Shown here piece after piece: positions 34,655-47,133 of a stretch of DNA of 64,000 bases. Made by a program: the position numbers and the translations under genes. A model generated the notes under the pieces. That model did no database searches. It had not been told where the DNA came from and saw nothing but the letters and a program-made list of their open reading frames with translations. How positions within the stretch are numbered: position 1 is the first letter of the stretch; every line of letters starts with the position of its first letter. The stretch is from Chaetomium olivaceum (lineage: Eukaryota > Ascomycota > Sordariomycetes > Sordariales > Chaetomiaceae): assembly GCA_039881045.1 (NCBI GenBank), contig JAYWVB010000062.1, positions 102,545 through 166,544 on the forward strand, given 5' to 3'.

Positions 34655-37201
34655 TTACCCGGCGAAGTCCTTGGCTTTCCGCGCCAATATCCTGATATTA
34701 TTGACCAGCCCGTCCACCACCTCGACGTACTGATGCGGCTGGCCCTCCATAGCCCTCCGCCCCTGCTCAATGACGGGGGTCGGGTCGATCTCCACCTCGA
34801 GCTCATGGTCCTTCTCCGTGCGCTGGGTATTCTGAACCTCGTTAGCAGCCGATACACTTCCGAGACCACGCCCAAGACTTACGGTCACTCCAGCCACGCT
34901 TTGCGTAACCTGAGTCAGATCGATCTGATAACACCCGTGCTTGTAGCTCAGCCGGTCCTTCATCCTTGCCGGAATAGGCGACGACCTGACTGGTTCGCCA
35001 TCGTCTCCAGCTCTTCGATCGTGCCGTCCCAGTCCATTTCCAGATTGATGCTGATGCGGCAGTCCAGAGGCAGGTTGGGGAAGTGCATGCTCAGATCCGC
35101 GATGCGCGCCTTGATGATCTTGTCGAGGACCTTGTTGGTCTTTTGATCGTGCGAGACCCGCACCTTGACGCTGTGGCCCTTGGCCGCGATGGGCTTCGCA
35201 ACACATACCGGTAGGAGGCGGTCGCGGACCGAGGCAGGTAGCTCATAGAACTTGTCGATCTCGCGGCGGTGTCGATAGTCGATAGGTAGGCGGGCCGGGT
35301 AGCGCTGCGCTGGCAGCTTTATTCGCCGGATGCGTCTGCTGCACGAGGAAGTTGAGGAAGTCGTTGAAGTTCTTATGTTGGACCTCCGTCATACTAGACC
35401 GGAACCCGAGCCAGTTGCCGCTGTCGCTCAGCACGCACTCGGACTGCACGGGAGTTCCACTCGTTGATTAGTGCTCTTGTCGATGAGCATGCCGAGTTTA
35501 GCTTCGATCTCGAACTTGACGCCGCGGCTTTGTATTTCGCCCATGTCTTCGTTGAGAATGACGTATTGGAATAAAAAGTCAGCGACTTGCTTAGTGAATT
35601 GCTCCTGCGGAACCGAGTTGGTGATGCTGGGCTCCCACGGCCCTAGTAGGCCCCATTGGGCTCCGGCATCCGACGGAGCGCTCGCCGCCGTGTGGTGGGG
35701 GCTGCCGCGCGTTTCTCTTCCGGCGAGGCATGCCGACTTTGCAACCGTTCAACTTTGACCGGCTGGTCTGGTTGGCGGTCGGCTTTGCCGTTGACCTGGG
35801 GCCCGGAATGCGGAACCGGTTGATAAAGAACCCGGTTAGGATGGGCGGGCGTCCGATCCATGAGCGACTCTGCCCATCTTGGTACGGCCCGGTGCGTCAT
35901 CCTTCGCTTCATTGCCTTCATCGCCATGATTGGGCGTTGCATGGGGGCGCCGGGATCGGAGTGGGTCGGACGTCCGTTTTGTTCTTCAAACGGAGGCGTT
36001 CGGTTTCCCGTTTTTCTAGCTCATCCGGTCGTAGTTCCCTGTCGTCGAGTTTCCGTTTGGCTGGTGTGGCGGCGCGTTCTGCCATGGTTGAAGCGGAATG
36101 GCTTTGGTTGGGGTAGGGTTCGAGTTCGGAAACCGAGGTGCCGGGGCGACCGGAGCTGCTTGGCAAACTGGGGACTCGTGTTTTTGGACTCACGCTAAGG
36201 CTCCGGTCCCTGTCGCTTTGTTGTTGTTGCTGCGTCCGGACCGAATCTTGACTACGCGAGTCCTGAATACTGTGAACGCTCGAATGCCTGGGAGCGAGGG
36301 TGGAGGCGGCGGCGGCGGCGATGTTTGTGAGGTCGGATGAATTCCCGGCCCCGGCAGGCGCTGCTGGTATGGACTTGGCGGTCCGTAACCCCCAACTTGT
36401 GCTGGACGAGCGGACAGCGGGACTGATCCTCCGGGTGTCGGTGGTTGCGAGGATTGACGTTGGTAGGGGTCCGCTTGTTGAAGAGGACGCGATACTGCTA
36501 CGGGACTCCCCTGGGCAAAAGGCGCGCCGTAATGTGCAGATTGACTGTGTGCCGATGTTGGCGTTGGTGTAGACTGCATCGATTGAGCCCGATGCAAAAA
36601 AGAATGTCCCGTGCCTGGGGTCGCGATCGGTGGAGTTTGGGGATGTGAGACCCTTGCATGTACGGGCCGGCGGCCGGCGGGCCTGTCATACCCACGGCAG
36701 TCGTAGGCTGGGGATAGCTGTCTCGGTGATATGCGGCGGTCGACGGGTATTGGTGTCGCTGCACGGGGCTGGCGGGATTTTGCTGCGGCGGGAAGGGATA
36801 GCTACCGGCGCTGCTCAGCGAGGCAGTTGGGGTTTGTCGGTACGGAGAGGCTACCGGACCAGGGCCAAGACTCGGCGACCGGAGATCGTTCGACGGGATT
36901 TGTTGGAGCTGCGGCGGCGGTGGCCGGTTGGCGTAGGAATTCGGGGGAGCCTGAAAAGGGGGCGGGGATGCGAACGGGCCAGAGGGCATATGGTGCGTGC
37001 CATAGTCGTGGGAGATGTGCCGTCCGGGAGACGGCTGAGTCTGGCTGTAGTCGCGAAAAGACTGCTGTGGATTGGTTTGCACCGGTGTCGACGGCGGCGC
37101 GGGTTGCTGCGCATGTTGCTGCGCATGTTGTTGCAGCGGCGGCGGTTTGCTCGGCCCCCTGCGGAGGGGACGTTATCGTTCAGCATTCCCCGGAGATCCA
37201 T
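34655..37201 (-). CDS. cet1: CET1-type mRNA-capping RNA 5'-triphosphatase (many apparent frameshifts)
   Basis: Removes the gamma-phosphate of nascent pre-mRNA, the first step of capping, in the nucleus; the fungal enzyme is the metal-dependent tunnel type. N-terminus MDLRGMLNDNVPSAGG, then about 400 Pro/Gln/Ser-rich residues, then the catalytic domain. Tunnel motifs are KFEIEAKLG (ExExK strand), FRSSMTEVQHKNFNDFLNFLV, YRHRREIDKFYELP, KDRLSYKHGCYQIDLTQVTQ and HELEVEIDP (ExExE strand). One intron is clear at 34881-34832. At least eight frame changes occur, among them near 37153, 36632, 36290-36292, 35965, 35900, 35690, 35450-35452, 35325 and 34970. Most are repaired by adding one base. Since CET1 is essential in studied fungi, these are probably sequence errors. 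Length is about 830 residues. It is divergently arranged with RPN2. Confidence 0.85.
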
Positions 37202-38362
37202 TTTGACGTCGATGTCGGTTACTGGTCGAACTGTTCGTTGCGGTTTTGTTCGGTCCTGCGTCCCACGCGTCCAAGGGTTCAGACTCTTTGTTTCGTTATC
37301 GCAATCCTCCTCTTGAAGACCATCGAGCGACACGTCTGATTTAATGACAAGACAATGTAGACAGATCGGTTATCGCGGGGTCGCGCGGAGGGAATGATGG
37401 TGTCTGTCAATGTTTCGAATGGTTGCGACAAACGGGCGTCACATCGTCGTGTCGAGCTTTGAGTCGGCAAGAGAATAGCACGAGCAAGTCGAGTCGCCAC
37501 TATTTGCTTCATACCAGGGCAAAATGAGATGAAAAGCAGCGGCGGGCTCGGGGCTCGAGATATTGTTGGGCTGGACTACTGCACACGCGACGATATCGTC
37601 ATGACATGGCGCGTGGGGGAGGAAGTTGGAGAGCTAAAAAGGCTGAAGTTGCGCCAGAAGATGCGCCAGTGTGGATTTGCTCTGAGGAGCCTGGGACGCG
37701 AATGTGCTTGGCTGCTGCTCCAAATCACTGCCTAACAATGAGCGGGCATTCCGCATCCGGAAGCGCTCCCGGCTTGCGATTTCGATCTGTCAATTCAATT
37801 GGAATCAATGGTGAAAGAAAAGATACAGCTACGGAGGGTTTCGAGCAGCTAAGCCACAGCGTGGAGCATGTCGCAAGCGTTGCCGTTTGCGCCGCGTGTT
37901 ACAGACTTCAAGAGGCACAAGAGCTCGCGGCCCGAAAGGCCAGAGCTGGGCCTTGTTGGAGGGGACATGGTGAGCTAGCCGTATTGGGTCAGAATCAGAA
38001 GCCCAGCGTGGCTGAAAGAATCAGAGCAAGCCATCATGGATCCATATCTCCCGGACCCACCACCGACCACCGCCAAAAATTCGGAAGATCAAAGATCCGG
38101 CACGCCCGTTCATTGGGCCATCTAGCGCAAGGCAGGAGCTTCCTGACGTGGACCACCTGAGGCGACGCCGCAGCCTGAGCTCAAACAGTTCGGCCTTCCC
38201 TTCCAACATCCAACGCAGCCTCCATCCGCCCAACGAAACCTCGAAACCATCTCCCATTTCGGTTTGCGTCTGGAGTCGACAGTGCTCCGAAACGTCGCAA
38301 TCGATTCTAAAAAAAACACACCCCCGACATTTTCAAACTACCCCTCACACCACGCCGTCACG
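37202..38362. other. Shared divergent promoter region of cet1 and rpn2
   Basis: About 1.1 kb between two divergent housekeeping genes. A 184-codon plus-strand frame (37606-38160) overlaps it but has no recognisable domain or homologous look, and I leave it uncalled. Confidence 0.5.
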
Positions 38363-41300
38363 ATGCCGGGCCTCGTTTCAGCGACGGGCGTGCTGGGCTT
38401 CCTGGCCGACGAAGAGCCCGAGCTCAAGGTTTTTGCCCTCAAGACCCTCAATGACGACATTGATACCGTTTGGACCGAGGTCGCAGGCGCATTGAGCCAG
38501 ATGTAGGCATCAGTGTACCCCTCTGTCGCGATGTTGCTAATTCGGGCGGATAGTGAGGCGCTGTACGAAGACGAGAGCTTCCCCGAGCGTCGGCTCGCTG
38601 CACTTGTGCTCGCCAAGGTCTACTTCCACCTCCAGGACTACAATGAGAGCATGACCTTTGCGCTGGCCGCCGGCCCTCTTTTCAAGCTCGATGCGCCCAG
38701 CGAGTTCGAGGAGACCATCATCTCCAAGTGCGTTGACCAATACATCGCCGTCTCTTCGTCGCGTCACACCCCTGCAAAGCAGTCAAAGAACGACGTTGCG
38801 CTGCCCGCTCTTGCCACCAACTTTGGCAGCGGCTCCCTCGACGGCTCGGCCTTGATCTCGCCCACCACTCCTTTCTCCCAGTCGATGCTGCCTTCCAAGT
38901 CCCTGCTCTCGCGCGACTCAGTCGACAACACCATCCTGGACCCCTCTTTCCAGCCGACAAAGGAGGGGCGCTCTGCTTCGATTGCCCAGATAACAGACAA
39001 GAGCACCTGGACCGCCCTGGAAAACGTCATTGAGCGGCTATTCGAGAGCTGCCTGGTCGAGAGCAAGTACCGGCAAGTGGTTGGTATTGCTGTGGAGGCG
39101 AAGAACTTGGACGTGCTTCGCAGGGTTATCAAGCGGGCCAGTGAAGAGGGGAAGCGGGACAAGGCCAAGGCGCAAGACGGTGCCCAGGGTCCGGCTGAGG
39201 AGCTGATGGACTATGCGCTTAGCGTTTGCATGGATATCGTCCAGGAACGTGGCCTCCGGACCGAGATTTTGCGCCTGATCCTCGACCTCCTAAACGACAT
39301 CCCGAACCCGGATTACTTCGCCATTGCCAAGTGTGTTGTTTACTTGGACTCGGATGAGGAGGCCTCCTCGCTGCTTCTTCAGCTGATCACCAAGGGCGAT
39401 AACAACGCTATCGCCGTTGCTTATCAAATCGCCTTCGATCTATACGATAACGGGACACAGGAGTTTTTGGCCAAGGTGATCAAGTCTTTGCCTTCCGGTG
39501 AGCCGCCCAAGAAGCCGGAAGCGGCGCCGGCCGCTGAGGGCGCGGCTGAATCCGAACCTCTACTGGAGAATGAGGAAAACACCGAAGAAGAGTTGCCTGA
39601 GGAGGTTGCCAAGATTTACAGGAACATCCGGTCGATTCTCGACGGAAGCACCACGATCAAGCTGAACCTCGAGTTTCTTTACCGCAACAACCACACCGAC
39701 TTGAGCATTCTCAACAAGGTCCGCGACAGCTTAGAGGCCCGCAATTCCATCTTCCACACGGCGGTCACTTTCTGCAATGCTTTCATGAACGCCGGAACCA
39801 CACACGACAAGTTTTTCAGAGACAACCTCGAGTGGCTGGGCAAGGCTGTCAACTGGTCCAAGTTCACAGCTACTGCTGCTCTCGGTGTTATTCACCGTGG
39901 AAACACTAGCCAATCCCGTAAGCTCCTTGAGCCGTACCTGCCAAAGCAAGGCGGAGTGTCAAGCGGCTCTATCTTTAGCCAGGGCGGTGCCCTTTACGCC
40001 TATGGTTTGATTCATGCCAACCACGGCGCCGAGGCATTGGGCTACCTCCGGACTATGTTCAACGCTGCGGACGAGGAAGTTATCCAACATGGCGGCGCCC
40101 TAGGGCTGGGTATTGCCGGTATGGCTTGCGGCAACGAGCAAATCTACGAGGAACTCACCAAGGTTCTGTTCGCGGATTCTGCACTCAACGGCGAGGCCGT
40201 TGGTTTGGCCGTCGGCCTGATCATGTTGGGAACCGGAAACGCCAAGGCTCTCGAGACCATGTTCACTTATGCCCACGATACGAGCCACGAGAAGATTGTC
40301 CGTGGTTGTGCTCTCGGTATGGCGCTCATCATGTATGGGCGGCAAGAGGGGGCGGACAGCATGATCGAGGGTCTTCTCAACGACCCTGACCCGACACTGC
40401 GATATGGCGGTATCCTCACCGTGGCCCTGGCCTATTGCGGAACGGGAAGCAACAAGGCTGTGCGGAAGCTCCTGCACACCGCTGTCAGCGATGTCAACGA
40501 CGACGTGCGCCGGATTGCTGTCATGAGCCTTGGCTTCATCCTTTTCCGGAAGCCCGGCAGCGTTCCTCGCATGGTCGAGCTGCTTGCCGAGTCGTACAAC
40601 CCCCACGTCCGGTACGGGTCCGCTATGGCCCTCGGTATTGCATGCGCTGGTACTGGGCTCGACGAGGCCATCGATCTGCTAGAGCCAATGATGAAGGACC
40701 CGACCGACTTTGTTCGCCAGGGCGCGCTCATTGCGCTGTCCATGATCATGGTCCAGCAAAACGAGGCCATGAACCCCAAGGTCACCGCCATCCGCAAGAC
40801 CCTCAGGAAAGTGGTCGGTGACCGCCACGAGGACGCCATGACCAAATTTGGCGCCGCCCTTGCCTTGGGTATTCTTGATGCTGGCGGCCGGAACTGCACT
40901 ATCGGCCTCCAGACGCAGACTGGTAACCTGAATATGGCGGGTATCGTCGGTATGGCTGTCTTCACCCAGTACTGGTACTGGTTCCCCTTCACCCACTTCC
41001 TTTCCCTCAGTTTCGCGCCCACGTCGATCATCGGCCTCGACCATGACCTTGAGATGCCCAGCATCAAGTTCCACTGCGCAACGCGCCCGAGCCTGTTTGA
41101 CTACCCCCCTGAGCAGGAAGTCAAGGTGGAGGAGGGACCCGCCTTGGTTACGACTGCCATTCTGTCGACTACCGCCCAGGCCAAGCGCCGTGCCCAGAAA
41201 AAGGAGCGTGCGCAACGTCGCGAGAGCATGGACATTGACACCCCCACCATCACTAAGGCGCCCGCGCCTGCCAGTGACAAGATGGACGTAGACGAGGAGA

Positions 41301-41947
41301 AGAAGCCCAAGGTGGAGGAGGTGAAGGAGAAAGAGGGCGACGTGGCCGTCGAGAAGGAGGGCTCGGCTAGCCCGGATTCGAAGAAGAAGGCTGAGAAGGA
41401 GAGGGTCGGTTACGAGATCGAGAACATGTCGCGTGTCCTCCCTGGCCAGCTCAAGTACATTAGCTTCCCGGCCGGACGCTACAAACCGGTCAAGAAGGTA
41501 GGTCTCATCACTCCCTGGTACTATCCGTTCACTTGGCTAACCATTTCATAGCCCACTGGCGGCCCAATTCTTCTCGACGATACGCAGCCTGGCGAGCCCA
41601 AGACGCTGATTGAGGAGAAGCTCAAGAAGGTCACCACCGAGCGTGCTCCTGTGGCGGGCGCCGCCGCCGCCCCTGGTACCACCCCGCGCAACGCGGCGCA
41701 ATCGCTGCTCTCGAACTGGTCCTCGCGGGCGATGACCGGCGGCCAAGGGAGCAACATCCAGGACCTGAACGACCTGCTCCAGCTTACGGCGCGTGGAGCA
41801 CAAGGGCGTGCGGCCGAGGTTGGTAGCGGAGCTGCCGCTGCTGCGGGCGTGCTCACGGCTGTGGATGAGGATAATGAGGGCGACGAGGAGGCGCCGGCTC
41901 CGGCAGACTTTGAGTACTTCACTGATGCTGAGGAGGATGACGAGTAA
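38363..41947 (+). CDS. rpn2: 26S proteasome regulatory subunit RPN2 (PSMD1)
   Basis: Large scaffold of the 19S base that binds Rpn13 and contacts the lid. Exons are 38363-38502, 38554-41497 and 41552-41947, totalling 1,159 residues. Intron 1 (GTAGGC...GCTAAT...TAG) joins GALSQ to IEALYEDESFPERRLAAL and removes an in-frame stop. Intron 2 (GTAGGT...GCTAAC...TAG) joins YKPVKK to PTGGPIL. N-terminal helices MPGLVSATGVLGFLADEEPE are followed by proteasome/cyclosome (PC) repeats from about residue 400: GVIHRGN, YAYGLIHANHG, GGALGLGIAGMACG, RYGGILTVALAYCGTG, VRRIAVMSLGFILFR, VRYGSAMALGIACAGTG, VRQGALIALSMIMVQ. A charged Lys/Glu-rich insert (about residues 930-1000) precedes the C-terminal domain. 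The frame is intact across 3.5 kb. Confidence 0.97.
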
Positions 41948-42482
41948 GGATGTCGAGGAGTGCGCTGTATATTACTGTTGTAATTTTGCCTTGAGCGAGG
42001 CAATGATAGACAGATCTTGACCTCTCGGAGGTATTGGACCATTCCCATTGCCCAGCGCACAACGTTTCCTTGCACTTTATCAGATATCTTGAATGTGTGG
42101 AGATGGCAAGAGTGGTGAGAGTGGTTCTCAAAGGAGCGCTTGGAGCTTGGCAGGGGAAGGATCCGGGTGCGGAACCGACGTCATCGATCCGCCCAATGTT
42201 CCGTGTCAAAGGCAAGCTCGAGTTCAGCAACCACGATCAATAAGCCAAACCCAGATTTCGGATTTGGCATATTCTTAATAAAATACCTACACTAAGACTT
42301 CTCATTCACAATTAAACTACGTTTCCCATCAAAACTTAAACCACAGCCCATCTCAAACAAGCACAGAAATCACTCTTCAACCATCACCCACTCACATCCA
42401 CCAACCAAACCAACTCGAACCCAAACAAGCAACCAACCAACCAAGGCAAAAAGAAGAGAAAGAGAAAAAAAACAAGTCTGCA
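41948..42482. other. Intergenic; 3' flank of rpn2 and leader of the next gene
   Basis: The 100 nt before the DUF1769 start codon are C/A-rich with CCAA repeats and A tracts, a common look for fungal 5' leaders. No coding content. Confidence 0.5.
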
Positions 42483-43794
42483 ATGGCAGACAAATACCTC
42501 ATCCGCGTGACCGCCGGCCCGGACTACGACCCGGCCTCGCACGTCGAGCTGCCCGTCAACGACCCGCACCGTCCCGCCGTACGTGTCAGCAGCGCGCTGC
42601 TCGACGCCGACGTTTGTGTGCGTGTCAACAACTACCGCGGCCTGCCCCGCACTGCGCCAAAGACGTCGCCGTATTTTGACCAGGAACTGCATAGGGCGAA
42701 TGGCGACCAGTACTCGATTGCGGTGAGGTTTTGGTTGAAGCGGCCGGAGGGTGAGGCAGGGGTGAGGGGGAGGGTGAGGGTGAGGGTGAAGAAGGGAAGG
42801 TGGATCAGGCGGGCGAGACGGTCGACAAGGGAGAGGAGGGTAATGTCGAGGCGTTAGAGAACGGTGATCGGGCGGAGGGTGATGAAGCAGTGGAAAGGAA
42901 ACCGGACGGGGTCCTGGGCACGGATCTGCAGTTTGGCAACGACTTCGACCACGCCATCCGCGACCGGCTGCCGCCCGGGTTCGGCACGGCGATGAACATC
43001 GTCAAGTGGTGGATCGATCCCGGGTTGGAGGGGGACCCGTACGCCGACGTGCCCTATCTCTATGGCCCCGCCCTAAGCTCCTTCAACGCGGTCCATGTCG
43101 GCGAGGGCGAGCAGGACGAGGCAAAGGGCGGGTTGTGGATTGAGGAAGGGGGTGACGAAGCGGGAGGGAGTGGCGAAAGGAAATCGGCGCGCCGGATGAT
43201 CCGAAGCAGAGGATGAAGTGGGCTTTGAAGACGGAGAATAAGGAAAAGTGGGTGTGGGAATATGGGAGGGCGTACGGTGTCGATTTCTTCAATCCGTACA
43301 TCGACTTCAACGACTTCGCGTTGCGGCTGCCAGGGTTCAACCTCCCGATCATGAAGTATTGGGACGGGCAGGGTTTAAGGTACGTTGCCTTTGCCTTCCT
43401 TTTACCCCCCCCTCCTCCAAGTTGATGTCAAGTTTGTGCGTACGGCAAAAAAACAAGTCTTACACATTGTAGGCATCACCGCAAGCGCTCACATCAGCTC
43501 AGATACGTTCTCCGCAACCGCTCGACTGGGCAAGTTTATCTTGTCGTGCTGTTCACCCTGCACTTGGCTGAGGATGTGAATGAGGATGGTACGCTGAAGC
43601 CTGCCGCGTTAGAAGCTATGAAGCGGGGTAAGGGACAAAAGGAGCAGCCGTTCCTTGGACCCGAGCCGGACATGGACCTTGAACCTGACGAGGAAGACTT
43701 TAATGAAGAGGAGGTTTTGGGCGAGGCAAGACGGAAGCTGTCAGGGGTAGACTTGAGCAACGAAAACGAGACGAAGGCAGATGATGTAGATTGA
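42483..43794 (+). CDS. DUF1769-family (UPF0590-type) protein
   Basis: Conserved fungal protein of unknown function, about 396 residues. Start MADKYLIRVTAGPDYD. Landmarks are VNNYRGLPRTAPKTSPYF, FGNDFDHAIRDRLPPGFGTA, IVKWWIDPGLEGDPYAD, PYLYGPALSSFN, and DFFNPYIDFNDFALRLPGF. The intron 43380-43502 (GTACGT...CAG) joins KYWDGQGLR to YVLRNRSTGQVYLVVLFTL. The acidic C-terminal tail (about residues 350-396) follows. Two apparent missing bases shift the frame: in the G run 42766-42770 inside an acidic low-complexity linker, and in the A run 43181-43183. Homologues sit in ascomycetes generally; no pathway is established. Confidence 0.85.
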
Positions 43795-43958
43795 GGCTAG
43801 ATGCATCTAGAAGGCACGGAGCGGGTTATAATGCGGTATAAAGAACTCGCTTGTCTGTCAATAGTAAATTCTTGAGGGTATCATGCAGCACATATGTGAC
43901 TGAACGGTGTAGGTACGCCTAGCAATGATTCTCCAGGGGCCAGCCCTTCACACTCAAA

Positions 43959-45980
43959 TCAGCCCGATCCGAGTTGCTATAGCATTGACCGTTAGTACTT
44001 TGTCCCCTCAACCAATTTAAGAGAGCGGGCGCACTTACACTAGCAAACGGACTCCTCGCCCTGATCCTCTCCCCAAAGAACGCCAGCACCCATGGGACGA
44101 TGGTCAACGCAGTTGCAATGCCGCCCAACAAACCCCCCGCCCCGGCCTCCCCCAAGTTTCTAAACAACGGCCCCGTCACCAACGGGAACGCGCCGCCAAG
44201 CACGTTTCGGCAAAACGACTGCGCTGCGAGCGCTGACGAGGCGTACTTGTGGTAGGTATCGGCAAAATAGTTAAACACAGCCAGGTAGATGGAGAGGATG
44301 CCCATCGTCGCGAGCACCAGACCGATTGCTGGGCCGATCCAATGCGTGCCGGGGCGGGAGGCGAAGCCGAAGATAAAGAGGCCGATGGGCAGGAACGTGC
44401 TAGTCAGGCAAGTGAAGTAGAGGCGGGATTCGGGTGCCGAAGCGGGGAAGCGTCGGCGGAGGAATGCCCATATGCGGTCGGAGTGTGTATTCGGAGAGGT
44501 GCCGGTCGCAGATCGGTTCTTGCTGGCCGAGTCATCGGAGCTGTCGCCGTTGGCGGTAGCATCGAGAGAAGGGTCAGCCGCCCATTTCGGGTGGTAAAGG
44601 ATGCGATCTTGCCACAGGCCGATGGCGGTCGCCAAGACGGCGCCGATGATCAGCGACACAAATACATAGCCCGACTGTTCGAGGGTGAAGCCGTAGACGT
44701 GCTGAAATACCAGCGGGATAGAACCGAAGGTGAGATAGAGGATGCCCCACGCAAAAGCCACCCAGAGCGAGAAGAAGAAAACAACGGGTTCCGTGAAGAG
44801 GAAGTGAAATGGTCGCGAGATCGAAGTAGCAATCATTTTGCCCAGTGATGCTCGTTCCTCGTCCTCCTTGACCAGCCACCGGATTCGTCTCAACACGGCA
44901 GCCGGCCGCGGATGATCCGATATCGACCCCTTTTCCTCGTCCCGGCCATCCACCAACGAGCCACCGCACACACTCCCACCCTCAGCCTCCCCACACCCCA
45001 AAATACCCCTCCGCTTCCAGCTCCTCATACCATTTATTCAGCGCCCTCGCCTTCCTCGACAACAACACCGACCCGCGGCTCTCCTTGAAAAAGACCACCA
45101 CCAACAAAATCGTCACCCCGCCATAATAACCTGATGCCAAAAGATCCACTTCCACCCGTCCCCCTCCGCCAACCTCTCCGCCATGACCGCACCCACCAAC
45201 GGCCCCGTCCCGTCCCGGCCAACACGCTCCCACTAAACACGGCCATGGGGGTATTCCTGCCCTTCGCATCCCACATATCCGCAATCACGCCGCCCACCAT
45301 GGTGCTAAACACCGACGCCCCAACCCCCACCAAAACCTGGCAACCAACATCCCCGCCAGGTTCTCCACGACCCCGCAAACCGCCTGGAACACCACATACA
45401 CCACGCCCGCGGCCACAAACACCGGGTACCGCCCGTTCATCTCGGACAGCGGCGCCAGCACCATCGGCGCCAGCGCGAAGCCGGTGCAGAAGGTCGTTAT
45501 CCCGGCCAGCACGGCTTCGTCGGAGGGGTGCCCCGCCAGGGCGGATTGGATGAGGTTCTGCGGCGGGGAGTAGGAGCCCGCGGTGTAGGCGGTGAGCCAG
45601 GTGGCGAGGCAGGAGAGGGCGAGCATGATGTGTTTGCGGGAGGAGGGCCAGGTTTGGGGGTTGGCGTAGGGGGCGAGGTTGGGGGGTGGTGGGGGTGGTG
45701 GTGAAAGTGGTGGGTGGTGGTTGGTGTCGGTGTTGGTCTTGCTGTCCGGCGGGGGCGGTCTGTTGATGAAGGAGGCGTGGCGGGTGGTGGTGTTGGCATT
45801 GGGGAGGGGGGTTGTGAAAGTGAGGTAGAGGTGGGTTATCTCGGTGGTGGCGTCGGGCCCGGGGTTGCTGTATGTTGGTGGTATTGGAGTGCTGGCTTGT
45901 GAGAAAAAGGCTGGCGATGGCGCGGGTTCAATGCCATCTTGGTCCGCGGCGGTAACGTGGATGTCGCGTGCCCCGGCCAT
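43959..45980 (-). CDS. MFS transporter, DHA1 multidrug type
   Basis: Twelve-helix proton antiporter of the major facilitator superfamily. The ATG at 45980 (MAGARDIHVTAADQDG) starts a 130-residue cytoplasmic N-terminus rich in Pro/Thr. Helices follow from HIMLALSCLATWLTAYTAG; the loop LAPLSEMNGRYPVF matches the DHA1 pattern, as do GMLVARF-LVGVGASVFSTMVGG and GDGWKWIFWHQV. The C-terminal half, FLFTEPVVFFFSLWVAFAWGILYL..., is intact. A last intron at 44038-43977 (GTAAGT...TACTAAC...TAG) ends the protein FAS-QLGSG. Three apparent frame changes lie at the A run 45332-45335, within 45203-45218 and near 44997 (the last would need a base removed). About 640 residues. Export of toxic compounds is plausible; the substrate is unknown. 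Confidence 0.82.
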
Positions 45981-47133
45981 GGCTACCTGGTGGTCTGCGT
46001 TCACCCTTGACGGTGGAGGGAGGATAGCTGATCAAGCGACTCCGCGGTGCCCGACTTGACTTACAAGCGGATACAAGCAGAATCTGAGAAGTGAAGTCGG
46101 ATGGCAGGCACTCGCCAGGGAAAGCACACGGACTCAGTGATTTGTTGGTGGCTCCTTCGAAACGTCGGGAGCCGTAACCAAGGGAAGGAACAGAGGATGC
46201 AGATGCCGGGACCTTAAGTCTCTCGGCCTTCTATCGAACGAAACCAAGTGGTAGCTCGGACTCCGCATCGGAGTTCCCTGGCCATGCAACCGCCATGTTA
46301 AACCCGGGGATATGGATCCATACACAGTGATCTTGATGGAGCTGGAGACACCAACCGGAGGGAACAACCCAGTGCGAACTCAAGATGTGCCCTCGACATG
46401 GTACATACACACTCTACCAGACCGCCAGCGTGGTCGATGCAAACTCTGCATCACTCACAGTCTGGGAGTGGACCAAGAAACCGAGATCTGCACAAGGTCT
46501 CCGCCGACAAACGAGAAGCTGAGTCGCCGCCTCGGTGGTGAACTGTCTCATTTCCGCGGCAACATATCGCCGGGACTGCGTTTCTTTTTCCGGCCCGACG
46601 TGGGTGGAAACTCGGTACATACCAATCGGCAAGACACGAGGGGATCCAGGTTCGTTGGGAGATCAGAGATGGGGCGTATCCATTTTGAGGCAGCGTTCAA
46701 AGTTTGCAACTTGTCAGATGAACAGTGGTGATTGGTGAAGTTTAAGGAAGGAAGGTGTGGCAATGGCGTTCGAAGTCGCACCTGGCCAGCAGGAGGCCGC
46801 CTGCCGTCCAGTGCCGTCTTTGATGCTGGAAAGTGGGGCTTTTATCCCACCATCATTAAACCCGACTATTACCAGACCCACTGTCTTTCAACGGCCAATG
46901 GTTGCCTTCCTGACTGTCACCAACCCCACAACCGGTCAACCACACTTCCATTGCCTCACCTCCTCCCGGCATAAATGTTCCTCCAGGCATTCCATCCACC
47001 CATCCATCTATACTCTGAGTCGCTGCCTGAATCCCGTTAGACCAATATCGTTCTGCCCTCTTATTTAGTCAGCTTTCCTCATGGGCCTCTGCCGGATCCA
47101 CCCCCACCGTCAATATATATATTTATATATATA
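45981..47133. other. Intergenic with AT simple repeat
   Basis: Contains an alternating TA tract at about 47111-47135. No gene is recognised. Confidence 0.5.

Noticed and set aside
37606..38160. 184-codon plus-strand frame upstream of rpn2
   Set aside because: It lies in the promoter/leader region, has biased low-information composition and no domain.
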